Positions 40,211 to 48,910 of a stretch of 64,000 nt of DNA are shown here, piece after piece (within the stretch, counting starts at the first letter, position 1; each line of letters starts with the position of its first letter). Under the pieces are notes generated by a model. That model saw only the letters and a program-made list of their open reading frames with translations, searched no databases and was not told the origin of the DNA. The position numbers and the translations under genes are program-made. The stretch is from UBA5072 sp963822145 (lineage in GTDB: Bacteria > Bacteroidota > Bacteroidia > Bacteroidales > UBA10428): the NCBI GenBank assembly GCA_963822145.1, contig CAWGGG010000004.1, positions 372,001-436,000 of the forward strand, written 5' to 3'.

Positions 40211-40543
40211 CTAAAAAGCCCGAACAGCACGCACATAGTGTTCTACGGGCTTACTGTTGGAGTACTGATCGCCAGTGCCGAAACTCTGAGTCCATGCGTA
40301 GTAATCACCGATAGCCTCAGTAGAACTCCAATAGAAGTCATTAGCAAAACCGCCAACCACGTCTTTTTGCAGGTATAATAAATTCAATTCATATTTTGAG
40401 GGTAAATACCAGTCGGCATAATTGCCGCCTTTATAGTTAGCACATAGCTGGGCAGCATAACTTCCTGGACCTGCTTGTATAATGATACGTTCTGTATTTG
40501 CATGTCCACCGTTAATTCCATCCCTCATATGCATTGGATTCAT
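40211..40543 (-). CDS. Lcl/DUF1566-type C-terminal domain, separated from its N-terminal part
   Basis: 110 residues reading GINGGHANTERI, GSYAAQLCANYKGGNYADWYLPSKYELNLLY, GGFANDFYWSSTE and EHYVRAVRAF: the Lcl C-terminal (DUF1566-like) domain. In relatives this domain is continuous with the upstream secreted protein. Here its first ATG overlaps that gene's stop (ATGA, 40540-40543), so it lies in a shifted frame. Removing one AT from the ATATATG at the junction would fuse them. On its own it has no signal peptide. Confidence 0.7.
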   Translation of the reverse strand: MNPMHMRDGINGGHANTERIIIQAGPGSYAAQLCANYKGGNYADWYLPSKYELNLLYLQKDVVGGFANDFYWSSTEAIGDYYAWTQSFGTGDQYSNSKPVEHYVRAVRAF

Positions 40544-41712
40544 ATATTAGTGAAATCAGGATCAGTCCAAACTAAACTTGTGCTTTGGTCTGAAGTGGCA
40601 GCTATTAAACCGTGCCGTCCATTATCATATACATAAAACACAATACCGCCACCATAACTTTCGCCAATGTAATGGGCAGGATTATTACCATTTAGCTTTT
40701 GAATAGCTTGCAAGATATTGTCGGTAGCGGTAACTGTTCCTGCTCCACTAACATATCCCGTTAATACTTTCCCAATAACAGCAGCGTTGGTAACTACTGT
40801 TGCACCCTGTGTGCCTGTAACTTGCCCAGCCAGACTTCCTGTGAAAGAAGCTGCTGAGCCTGTAGTGTTTTGATTCAGTGTAGGGAAACCTGTTAATGAT
40901 GCTGCACTTCCTGTTGGAGTCAGATAATCTGTTCCTGCCGTTGCTGCTGAAATTGAAGTCCCATTGCTTTTTACAATACCATTTATCACTTTCACTATTG
41001 GGTCGGCTTCCGATGTAAGGTAAGAGACATTACTTCCTGCCGTTGCCAATCCTTTGGCGTTGATGGTAATATTATTAAAGGTACCGACGTTTGAATTGAC
41101 AGTTGCAAGTGTTAATGCCCCTGAACCTGTTACATCACCAGTATGCGTTGCATTAGTTACCTTGGCTGTATTTGCTAATACCGCAGGGTTATTGGTTACG
41201 CTTGTTTGAAAGTCGCTGACTTGCGAAGTAGGAATGCTAATTCCTGTGCTTTTATTCCACACTCCAAAAACAGGGTCTATTTCTGAATAGCTGGCAACAG
41301 TTTTAGCATACAATGCATAAGGAACACTCAATAGCTGACTTGTGCCTGTTATACTGTAGTTCGTACCTCCAGTTGGATCTGTTTCGGTTTTAAGAAAATA
41401 AGGACCATTAGACCAATCAATGGATACGAATGTTCCTGATATAATGCTCCCTCCACCTATTTCCAGGGTTACTAATCCATTTGCGTTGGATGTTGGAGTT
41501 TGAGTTTCGGTATAAACAGCTGTTCCATTTGCTGTGCCTTGTAATATGCTTATTCTCATTCCTACGGCATGATTTGTCACGAGCTGGTTACTGCTATTGC
41601 GGACAACTGCCTGGTAACTCATCTTTTCAGGAGATTGGGCACTTGCCTGATTGGGCAGGAAACCAGCTGTGATAAGAATATACGCTATAAATAAGATAGT
41701 TCTCTTTTTCAT
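40540..41712 (-). CDS. Secreted surface protein, N-terminal part (tail-fibre-like repeats)
   Basis: 390 residues with a signal peptide (MKKRTILFIAYILITAGFL, cleavage after ASAQ). The N-terminal domain (MSYQAVVRNSSNQLV, GMRISILQG, TLEIGGGSIISGTF, YSITGTSQLLSVPYALYA) is the common Bacteroidota secreted protein module. The centre holds low-complexity Gly/Thr/Ala repeats (THTGDVTGSGALTLATVN, GSAASFTGSLAGQVTG) like phage tail-fibre repeats. It ends HGLIAATSDQSTSLVWTDPDFTNI just before the Lcl domain in another frame. Probably a surface protein interrupted by a 2-bp expansion. Confidence 0.78.
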   Translation of the reverse strand: MKKRTILFIAYILITAGFLPNQASAQSPEKMSYQAVVRNSSNQLVTNHAVGMRISILQGTANGTAVYTETQTPTSNANGLVTLEIGGGSIISGTFVSIDWSNGPYFLKTETDPTGGTNYSITGTSQLLSVPYALYAKTVASYSEIDPVFGVWNKSTGISIPTSQVSDFQTSVTNNPAVLANTAKVTNATHTGDVTGSGALTLATVNSNVGTFNNITINAKGLATAGSNVSYLTSEADPIVKVINGIVKSNGTSISAATAGTDYLTPTGSAASLTGFPTLNQNTTGSAASFTGSLAGQVTGTQGATVVTNAAVIGKVLTGYVSGAGTVTATDNILQAIQKLNGNNPAHYIGESYGGGIVFYVYDNGRHGLIAATSDQSTSLVWTDPDFTNI

Positions 41713-41893
41713 GGGGCAGGGATTAGGGTTTGGTAAATGCTTATAAGACTAAAAAGAGATATATAATTTACAACAATATAACCCTAAAGTCAAGGAAATC
41801 AGGCTCTTTTTTATTAATGTCATAGAACGAAAAAATCAGTATTATATCATTTTAAACTTGTGAGTTAAGAGTATATTTTCAGTATCTTTCGAT

Positions 41894-42265
41894 ATGACTA
41901 AGTTTCTATTTATATGTATCGCTTTTAGCTTTATTGCCTTCGAAACATTAAATGCTAAAGTCATAGGTATTACTGATGGCGATAGTATAACGGTTTTAAC
42001 TGAGGATAAACAACAGATCAAAATAAGGCTGGAAGGAATAGACTGCCCAGAAATGAAACAGGAATTTGGCACAAAAGCAAAACAGGCTACCTCTGATTTA
42101 TGCTTCGGGAAAGATGTTGCCATTCAAAAAACAGGAGTTGATCGTTATGGAAGAACTTTGGCTATAGTTTATGTAGGGGATATTTGTGTGAATAAAAGAC
42201 TTATTGAACTTGGTATGGCCTGGCACTTTAAGAAATATAACAGCGATCAGGAGCTTGCTAAATAG
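41894..42265 (+). CDS. Secreted thermonuclease (SNase family), C-terminus disrupted
   Basis: 123 residues with a signal peptide (ends near NAKVIG). SNase motifs are visible: DGDSITVL, IRLEGIDCPE (with the catalytic Arg and Glu) and KTGVDRYGRTLAIVYV (second catalytic Arg). The frame stops at TAG 42263-42265. Downstream DNA still encodes ELEARE and, after a one-base shift, KVGLWSQANPVPPWEWRK, the normal SNase C-terminus, ending about 42348. A stop plus a frameshift have therefore removed the last 27 or so residues. The catalytic residues are retained; activity is uncertain. Confidence 0.82.
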   Translation: MTKFLFICIAFSFIAFETLNAKVIGITDGDSITVLTEDKQQIKIRLEGIDCPEMKQEFGTKAKQATSDLCFGKDVAIQKTGVDRYGRTLAIVYVGDICVNKRLIELGMAWHFKKYNSDQELAK

Positions 42266-42374
42266 GAACTTGAAGCAAGGGAAAACGAAAGTAGGATTAT
42301 GGTCCCAGGCTAATCCTGTTCCACCTTGGGAGTGGAGGAAAATAAATTAATTTGAGGGTTACTTTTCACCTCTT

Positions 42375-42460
42375 CCAGGTATTAAACAATGTTAACTAGG
42401 GTTAAAGATTGCAATCTAATTTTGAGGCAGGGTTTATAAGGGCATCCTGCCTTTTTATTT
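42375..42460 (+). repeat. 86-bp terminator-containing repeat, copy 1
   Basis: Matches 51815-51900 over its length (shared CCAGGTATT-AAACAAT, TTGAGGCAGGGT-TATAAGG and CCTGCCTTTTT). It contains a terminator with stem AGGCAGG (42425-42431) / CCTGCCT (42446-42452) and a T-run. The two copies, both in the same orientation, bracket the cargo region. Confidence 0.75.
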
Positions 42461-42569
42461 GTAATTAGCAAGTTTTTAATTAAATTAGGAAACTAATCCT
42501 TGTTAGAATTAGAATTAGATGAAATGCTTATAAACCATAGTTAGCTGGCATTTAAAAAACTCGACCATA

Positions 42570-43307
42570 ATGATAATTTGTTTAAAATGTGGTTCAATAA
42601 ATGATGATTCTGTTTTAGAATGTACTGATTGTAATAAATCGATAAACTATGATTATAATGAAATATTTGAATACGCTCAAAAGGCAGTCTATTATGGATA
42701 TGTTTATCGAAAAAGATACGAAGAGGATTTAAAAATAAATACTAATCTAGATTGGAGATATTCATTAATAGCCCCAAGTAATTTATATGATTTCTTAGCA
42801 ATTGCAGCATTATCAGGGATTGTTGGAAATATTGCATATGATTTGACAAAATATGTCGCCAAAAAGATACTTGATTATTTAAAGACTAAAACAGAATTAT
42901 CAGAACAAGATAATGAAGTAAAGCTATTGATTGAGAATAATGAAGAATTAAATATATTTATCGGCTGTGTGATAAATTACTATGATGGTTTAAACGGACT
43001 AAATCCATTAGTGAAAGCTGCGATTGCAGAAGAAGAAATTGCTGATTTTGCAAGTCATAGCAAAGTATCAGAATTAGAGGAGGCTTTAAAAAATGGAATG
43101 GATGATAAGGAAAAATTGCACAAGTTTTTTCTGGACATGATACGTTCTACAAGAGAAAATGGAGATAAGATAAAACCTAAATTAGGTGAGCTTGATAAAA
43201 ACTTTGCTGAACTTAAAGCAGAGTTGAAAAAAGTTAAGAAACTTAGACAAAAAGAAAAGAAGAAGAGAAAAAATAAAAAACAAACACCAGCTAACAACGG
43301 CTCATAA
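42570..43307 (+). CDS. Zinc-ribbon protein with C-terminal coiled coil, unknown function
   Basis: 245 residues. The N-terminus MIICLKCGSINDDSVLECTDC carries two CxxC knuckles 12 residues apart, a zinc ribbon. The middle (about 70-100) has a hydrophobic helix IAALSGIVGNIAYDL. The C-terminal 60 residues are a highly charged coiled coil ending in a Lys-rich tail (KKVKKLRQKEKKKRKNKKQ). No family recognised. Its last codons (PANNGS) lie inside the first attC-like repeat, as is usual for cassette genes. The setting beside TIR and McrBC genes suggests defence, but nothing in the protein proves it. Confidence 0.6.
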   Translation: MIICLKCGSINDDSVLECTDCNKSINYDYNEIFEYAQKAVYYGYVYRKRYEEDLKINTNLDWRYSLIAPSNLYDFLAIAALSGIVGNIAYDLTKYVAKKILDYLKTKTELSEQDNEVKLLIENNEELNIFIGCVINYYDGLNGLNPLVKAAIAEEEIADFASHSKVSELEEALKNGMDDKEKLHKFFLDMIRSTRENGDKIKPKLGELDKNFAELKAELKKVKKLRQKEKKKRKNKKQTPANNGS

Positions 43308-43419
43308 TCAATGCGGGTTTCAGCGGTTTGCCAGCGGCAGGTCCTGCAGGCAAGGTTTGTCTCGGGAGATACAGACGCAGCCACGCAATCCCGCACTGGG
43401 CATGACCGCCGACGTTGTG
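43292..43419. repeat. attC-like inverted repeat 1
   Basis: 5' arm 43292-43317 (TAACAACGGCTCATAATCAA and onward to GCGGG) pairs imperfectly with 3' arm 43390-43419 (CCCGCACTGGGCATGACC onward to GACGTTGTG), with unpaired extra bases near the outer ends. The AAC...GTT ends, bulged bases and 128-bp length are what integron attC sites show. It begins inside the end of the upstream gene. Confidence 0.55.
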
Positions 43420-43433
43420 TTTAATAAAAAAAT

Positions 43434-44231
43434 ATGAAAGTCATACGAGATAAATCAGATTTAATCGAACAACTGAACGAATTTTCTGAATATTCAAAGA
43501 ATAAGAAAAACCAACTCTTAATTTCAATATTTAGAGGTGAAGCTTTGACGGAAGATTTAACTAGGATTAAAGATTTTGATTTTCGAGATATTGATCTAGA
43601 AAATGTAGATTTTGAAGGATTAAATTTCATTAATTGTAGATTCACTGAAATATTAGGCACTAATGGACTCGATTTTAGAGCTTGCATCTTTACCAATTGT
43701 ACTTTTCAATTGACATATTTTCATGATCTTTCCTTTAGTGAGTGTGACTTCAACAATACCATATTTAAAAACTGTAGTTTAATATATTTGAAATTCAGCG
43801 ATTGCGACTTCACAGAAACTTCATTCTCAAATTGCTCAGAAGCTTTAGAGTTATATTTTGGAGGTTGTAAATTTGATAATCTTAAATTCGTTAATACTTA
43901 TTTAGAATATTCTAGATTTGAAGGTCATAATAGAGAAAATTCAAGATTTGTTCTAAGATTTAAAAGTTGTATTCTTGAGAATAATTATTTTGCAAATATT
44001 GATTTACTAAACGCAGAGTTCAGAGATTGTATTTTAAATAAAAATTCTTATTCAAATTGTGAACTTTCAAGTAATACCATTGATAACACTAATTCTGTTT
44101 CCGGGAATGAGTTTTCGTTTATTGACTTTCAAACTATACTTAATAGTGAAAATCTTAGCGATATCGTTCTAGATAAATGTTTTGGAATAAGTAACGGACA
44201 AATTAGAGACTATGTTTTTGGATTAACTTAA
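43434..44231 (+). CDS. Pentapeptide-repeat protein (N-terminal half of a pentapeptide-TIR protein)
   Basis: 265 residues. A short N-terminal helix is followed from about residue 45 by pentapeptide-type repeats with Phe/Leu at the centre (FDFRDIDLENVDFEGLNFINCRF, CDFTETSFSNCSE, AEFRDCILNKNSYSNCEL), forming a right-handed beta-helix. It ends in an in-frame TAA at 44229. The same frame continues directly into a TIR domain, so the ancestral protein was probably a single pentapeptide-TIR fusion of 427 residues. The gene lies between attC-like repeats 1 and 2. The likely role is defence or signalling. Confidence 0.75.
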   Translation: MKVIRDKSDLIEQLNEFSEYSKNKKNQLLISIFRGEALTEDLTRIKDFDFRDIDLENVDFEGLNFINCRFTEILGTNGLDFRACIFTNCTFQLTYFHDLSFSECDFNNTIFKNCSLIYLKFSDCDFTETSFSNCSEALELYFGGCKFDNLKFVNTYLEYSRFEGHNRENSRFVLRFKSCILENNYFANIDLLNAEFRDCILNKNSYSNCELSSNTIDNTNSVSGNEFSFIDFQTILNSENLSDIVLDKCFGISNGQIRDYVFGLT

Positions 44232-44714
44232 AAGTTTCAATTACAAACAATCTTCATTTCCTATAGTTTTAAAGATAAGTCTTTTACTCAAAAGATAAAT
44301 GACGCACTAATATCAAAAGGAATACTGACTTTTCTATGGGAAATAGATGTCCCTGGTGGTAAAACACTGAAAAAGATTATGCGTGAAAATATTCAAAAAC
44401 ATGATAGAATATTATTTATTGCATCTAAATACTCAATTAAAAGTGAAGCTTGTCAATTTGAATTATCTGAAGGTTGTAGAAAACAGAAAGAACTTTGGAC
44501 TGAAATAATATTTCCTATTCATATTGATAATTATCTTTTTGAGGTTAATAAGGATGATATTAGACGGTTAGATAAGCAGGATGAATATTGGGGTAATATA
44601 TGTGAACTTCGAAAAATTAATTCAATAGATTTCAGCGAATTTAACGACAGAGAATACTCAAATAATAAATTTGAAAAGAAAGTATTCAACCTAATTAAAG
44701 ATTTAAGAAAATAA
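44232..44714 (+). pseudogene. TIR domain in frame with the upstream pentapeptide gene
   Basis: Reading on past the TAA gives QTIFISYSFKDKSFTQKIND, then LTFLWEIDVPGGKTLKK, RILFIASKYSIKSEACQFEL and so on: a complete TIR domain, with the usual catalytic Glu (E343 in read-through numbering) after SEAC. TIR domains of defence systems cleave NAD+ or make signalling cyclic ADP-ribose products. The first ATG (44379) lies inside the domain and would remove its first strands and loop, so an independent active TIR protein from that start is unlikely. Expression would need read-through, a start at a non-ATG codon, or reversal of the stop. Confidence 0.75.
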
Positions 44715-44720
44715 GTATTT

Positions 44721-44857
44721 GCTTAACATTACAGCGCATATAGCCAAAAACGAGGCTTGTGGATATTCGAAAGTTTGCAACCAACGTTTAAGTTTGTGTA
44801 ACTGAATAAGTCAATGCTCTTAAGCCCGTTACTGGCCATATGCGTAACGCTGGCACC
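44721..44857. repeat. attC-like inverted repeat 2
   Basis: 5' arm 44721-44756 (with CAGCGCATATAGCCA) pairs with 3' arm 44824-44857 (with TGGCCATATGCGTAACGCTG). Shares CGCATATAGCCA with repeat 3. 137 bp, ending just before the McrB start codon. Confidence 0.55.
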
Positions 44858-44877
44858 AATTATAAAAACCAAACGTA

Positions 44878-47661
44878 ATGAGCTTAAAAAAATTGAATGA
44901 GAAGTCTCTAGAATTTAATCTTTCTCAAGAAAAAATTGACAAGAGAGAAGTTGGTCGCTTGGCATTTATTTCAAAATTCCCAGTTGATTCAATTAAAGAC
45001 TTGAAGATTGATCAATATGTGCAAGGTACAGATGAGAATAGTTTCTGTTATTGGCTCGAGTTTAAAAAAATACTTTTTGGAATTGGTGGAGGTAATGCTT
45101 CCAAATTCGGATTATATAAAGCCAAAGATGGTAATTACTATACTAATTTCGGGCAAAACAAAAAACAGCTTTCGGGATCTGAACTAGAGATTTTTTTTAA
45201 AAAAATAAAAAAAGGAATAATAACAGCCCTTGATTACACAGAAAATGACATAATAGATAAGATTAAAGATATAGATATTCCTCTATGGAATATGGTTCTC
45301 CAGAAGATTTTATCGATCTATTATCCAGATAAGTTTATCACCATTGGAGCTCCTGATGTATTGATAGAATGTGCACGAGATATTAAGATCCCAAATATTG
45401 AATTGAGCACTGAGAATTCAATTCAAATTAATTATGAGTGTAAAAAAGCACTGAGCAAATTACCCGAGTATAAAGGTTGGCCCTATGAAAAGATTGGGGC
45501 CTTTATTTGGGAATCATATTTAGATGACTCAAAGAGAGATTACTACATTCTTGGCTCAAAGTATGGTGAAAATGCAGATGAAGATGTTTTTCCTGAAATG
45601 CTTGAAAGGTCAGTTATAGCAACTGGCTTTGCTTCGCATCTAGATCTCGAAGAATATTATTATAAAAATCATTCAGAAATTACTGAATACCTTAATGAAC
45701 AAGGAGAAGAAAGTAAATCGTATAATGCCCTCAAGTATTTTCTAACACTTAAGGTTGGTGATCGGGTTGCTATTAAAGCTGATGGATCACCAAAAGGTTC
45801 TAAAGGCTTTTTATCAATAGTTGGTATAGCTGAAGTAATTGAGAAAAATGGTGAGATATACCATCATGATCCTAATGGTTTAGGACATTTGATAAATGTC
45901 AAGTTCATTAAAGCTCCCGTATATAAAGAGTTTGATTTAGGTGGATACGGAAGAACAATCCACAAATTATCTAACCCAGATCATATTGACCTAATATTTA
46001 AAAGTGAATACGAGCCAAGATCGATAGAATTACTTAAAAAGGACTACAAAGAAGAATTTGCAAAATGGTTATCTAAGAAGCATAAAGAGAAAAGCGGTAC
46101 TATTAGTTCTTATATTAAGGCTATTGAACTTTTATCGAAGAATATTGGAATAGATATATTCAAATCAACCGATACAAATAGCTTAGAGGAACTGTATAAA
46201 GATTTAATCAAAGAACAGAAAACTGAAGGCGGTAAATATTACAACGAAGAAGCTCCATCATATGGTAATAATGGATTCTATTCAGCATCAGTTAAATCTT
46301 ATATTGAATTTTTAGTGGAGCAAAAATCTCATATTAATACTAGCACAGAAAAAATGAATCTATCACTAAATACAATATTGTATGGCCCTCCTGGGACAGG
46401 GAAAACATATAAACTTAAAAATGAGTTTTTTGAAAGATTTACAAGTGAGCATTCTATACAAACAGAGAAAGAATTTTATATTGAAATAGTCAACAAATAT
46501 ACTTGGTGGCAAATTATTGGGGCTGTTCTTCTTGATTTAGGGAACAGTTCTTTAAATGAAATATATAACCACAAAGTAATACTCACAAAAAAAGATCAAG
46601 TAGATAATAAAGATCCCAATGCTACAATAAGAGGATTGCTTCAATCGCATACAATAGACGATTGTGAATTTGTAAATTTAAAAGATAGAACCTATCCCCA
46701 ATTCATATATAAGGACACTAATTCAAGATGGAGTGTTAATGAAAATGCTGCAAAAAAAGAAGCGCCAGAAATCTACGAATTATTTGAAAAGACTAGATCC
46801 TTTAAACCTTATAGTACAATTAAAAAAAGATATGTCTTTACAACTTTCCATCAGTCATATAGTTATGAAGACTTTATAGAAGGTATAAAACCTATCGTTT
46901 ATGAAGATGAGCAAAACCCGGAAAAGGGTAAACATGTTATCTACGATATAAAACCTGGTCTATTTAAACAAATAGTAAAAGAGGCTATAAATGATAAAGA
47001 TAATGACTACGCTATTTTTATTGACGAGATAAATAGAGGAAATATTGCCAATATTTTTGGAGAGCTTATTACTCTGATAGAAGATGATAAAAGAATAGGC
47101 GCAGAAAATTATATTCCTGCTAAATTACCCTATTCAGGTGAGCAATTTGGTGTACCTCTTAACTTATTTCTAATTGGCACTATGAATACTGCTGACCGCA
47201 GTGTCGAAGCTCTAGATACTGCTCTAAGAAGACGGTTCTCATTTATAGAAATGAATCCTGAACCAAAGAAACTCAGTGAAGATGGTTTTAAGTGTGATGG
47301 AATTGATTTAGAAAAGTTACTTATAGCAATTAATGGTAGAATAGAAAAACTTCTTGATAAAGATTATTGTATTGGCCATTCATACTTTATGACGATTAAG
47401 AATCGTAAACAGCCACTTGATGAATTAAAGGCGATTTTCAAAAATAAAATACTTCCATTAATGCAGGAGTATTTCTATGGTGATTGGGGTAAAATTATGC
47501 TGGTAATTGGGAAAGAATTTGTTCTAAAAAAAGTTGAAACCATTAAGTTTTTGGCGACCGATTCTTACGAAGATTTTGAGGAATATGACGAAAAGCCAAT
47601 TTATAGTTTTACAGCTCCTGAACTTTGGACGCTAGATTCTTTCAAATCTATTTATGAGTAA
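44878..47661 (+). CDS. mcrB: McrB-type AAA+ GTPase of a modification-dependent restriction system
   Basis: 927 residues. Motor domain: Walker A GPPGTGKT at 503-510, Walker B IFIDEINR with D716-E717, and the McrB signature MNTADRS at 769-775 followed by LDTALRRRFSF. The long N-terminus (about 500 residues) holds a DNA-recognition region: a helical part, then at about 220-380 a PUA/EVE-like domain (YYILGSKYGENADED, VGDRVAIKADG, VGIAEVIEKNG) that in other systems reads modified cytosine, and a helical domain starting FAKWLSKKHKEKSGTISSY. McrB drives GTP-dependent DNA translocation and the McrC subunit cuts. It overlaps mcrC by 8 bp. Intact, in contrast to the element's replication genes. Confidence 0.93.
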   Translation: MSLKKLNEKSLEFNLSQEKIDKREVGRLAFISKFPVDSIKDLKIDQYVQGTDENSFCYWLEFKKILFGIGGGNASKFGLYKAKDGNYYTNFGQNKKQLSGSELEIFFKKIKKGIITALDYTENDIIDKIKDIDIPLWNMVLQKILSIYYPDKFITIGAPDVLIECARDIKIPNIELSTENSIQINYECKKALSKLPEYKGWPYEKIGAFIWESYLDDSKRDYYILGSKYGENADEDVFPEMLERSVIATGFASHLDLEEYYYKNHSEITEYLNEQGEESKSYNALKYFLTLKVGDRVAIKADGSPKGSKGFLSIVGIAEVIEKNGEIYHHDPNGLGHLINVKFIKAPVYKEFDLGGYGRTIHKLSNPDHIDLIFKSEYEPRSIELLKKDYKEEFAKWLSKKHKEKSGTISSYIKAIELLSKNIGIDIFKSTDTNSLEELYKDLIKEQKTEGGKYYNEEAPSYGNNGFYSASVKSYIEFLVEQKSHINTSTEKMNLSLNTILYGPPGTGKTYKLKNEFFERFTSEHSIQTEKEFYIEIVNKYTWWQIIGAVLLDLGNSSLNEIYNHKVILTKKDQVDNKDPNATIRGLLQSHTIDDCEFVNLKDRTYPQFIYKDTNSRWSVNENAAKKEAPEIYELFEKTRSFKPYSTIKKRYVFTTFHQSYSYEDFIEGIKPIVYEDEQNPEKGKHVIYDIKPGLFKQIVKEAINDKDNDYAIFIDEINRGNIANIFGELITLIEDDKRIGAENYIPAKLPYSGEQFGVPLNLFLIGTMNTADRSVEALDTALRRRFSFIEMNPEPKKLSEDGFKCDGIDLEKLLIAINGRIEKLLDKDYCIGHSYFMTIKNRKQPLDELKAIFKNKILPLMQEYFYGDWGKIMLVIGKEFVLKKVETIKFLATDSYEDFEEYDEKPIYSFTAPELWTLDSFKSIYE

Positions 47662-48907
47662 AATCAAAAACATAATACAAGTTTTTGAGTATCATACTTT
47701 AAAAGTTGATGAAAACGCTTTGTTTAGAATTGCTCATTTCAATGCGTTAGAAAATTATGGATATAAAACCGAAGAGAAATATTTTTCGGTTGGCAACAAA
47801 CGAATTAAATTTAATAATTACGTTGGTGTTATCCAAGTTAAAAACTTAACCATTGAAATTCTCCCAAAAGCCGATAATAGTGAAGATGACCATAAATCTA
47901 AAGACAAATGGCACGGAGCATTAATATCTATGCTTCAAGAATGCAAATTGATAAAACTCAATGCCATCTCAAATGCAAAACTTAAACTTAAATCAGCTTC
48001 AATACTTGATCTCTACTACGACCTTTTTTTGTCCGAAACTGAAACTATTTTCAAACATGGTTTAAGAAAGAACTATAGGTCAGTTGATGAGAATTTAAGC
48101 AAAGTAAAAGGGAAAATTTTTTTTACAAATCACATCAGAAAAAATGCGTTTCATAATGAGCGATTCTATGTAGAATACAAAATATTTGATGCAAATAACA
48201 GGTTAAATCAAATACTATTAAAAGCATTATTGGTTTTAAAAACAATTGTTCATAATCCAAATTACGATATTAGAATTAACAAATTGCTTTTAAATTTTGA
48301 GGATGTATCTGAAGAGAATATTACTGAAAAGTGGTTTGAAATAATTAATTACGACAGAAATACTGAGCGATATAGACAGGCAATTACTCTAGCAAAACTC
48401 ATTATTCTTCGATACTCTCCTGACTTGAAAGGGGGTAATGAAAATGTATTAGCCATTATGTTTGATATGAATAGGCTTTACGAGAACTATGTATTTCGTA
48501 AACTAAGAACAGTTCAATCTAAACCTGAAATTCCAATAATAAATGTTAAGGAGCAAAATAGAACGCCTTTCTGGGAATCTAGAGATCTAAGAGCTGATAT
48601 TGTCGTGGAAACAAATGATAAGCGTTTGGTAATTGATACTAAATGGAAAGTGTTGAAAGACAATAAACCATCTGATGCGGATCTAAAGCAAATGTTTACT
48701 TATAATTTACACTACGATACCGATTTAAGCATTTTGCTTTATCCTAAAACGACTTTGGAATCTGCCGAGAAAAAACCTTTCAGAAATGAGAAATTTAGAG
48801 AACTAAATTGTCAAGTTGCTTTCACAAACCTCTTTAATGAACATGGTAAACTTGAGAAAGATTTAGGTCTTATCATTTATAATGAAATTATTAAAAATGA
48901 AATATAA
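47654..48907 (+). CDS. mcrC: McrC-type nuclease subunit
   Basis: 417 residues. The N-terminal beta-rich domain contains NYVGVIQVKNLTIEILPKAD, typical of McrC. The C-terminal PD-(D/E)xK nuclease shows D315 in LRADIVVE and D328-T-K330 in LVIDTKWK. McrC stimulates McrB GTP hydrolysis and cleaves modified DNA. It overlaps mcrB by 8 bp, the usual arrangement. attC-like repeat 3 begins 4 bp after its stop, so mcrBC occupies one cassette of about 4 kb. Confidence 0.93.
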   Translation: MSKIKNIIQVFEYHTLKVDENALFRIAHFNALENYGYKTEEKYFSVGNKRIKFNNYVGVIQVKNLTIEILPKADNSEDDHKSKDKWHGALISMLQECKLIKLNAISNAKLKLKSASILDLYYDLFLSETETIFKHGLRKNYRSVDENLSKVKGKIFFTNHIRKNAFHNERFYVEYKIFDANNRLNQILLKALLVLKTIVHNPNYDIRINKLLLNFEDVSEENITEKWFEIINYDRNTERYRQAITLAKLIILRYSPDLKGGNENVLAIMFDMNRLYENYVFRKLRTVQSKPEIPIINVKEQNRTPFWESRDLRADIVVETNDKRLVIDTKWKVLKDNKPSDADLKQMFTYNLHYDTDLSILLYPKTTLESAEKKPFRNEKFRELNCQVAFTNLFNEHGKLEKDLGLIIYNEIIKNEI

Positions 48908-48910
48908 ACT

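Noticed and set aside
41868..41900. TATCTTTC as a promoter for the thermonuclease gene
   Set aside because: Seven of eight matches, but it ends only a few bases before the ATG, which leaves no room for a normal start site.
38457..42265. TAG read as an amino acid in island genes
   Set aside because: Two in-frame TAG codons occur in broken genes, but other island genes also have frameshifts and one has TAA, so general decay or errors is the simpler reading.
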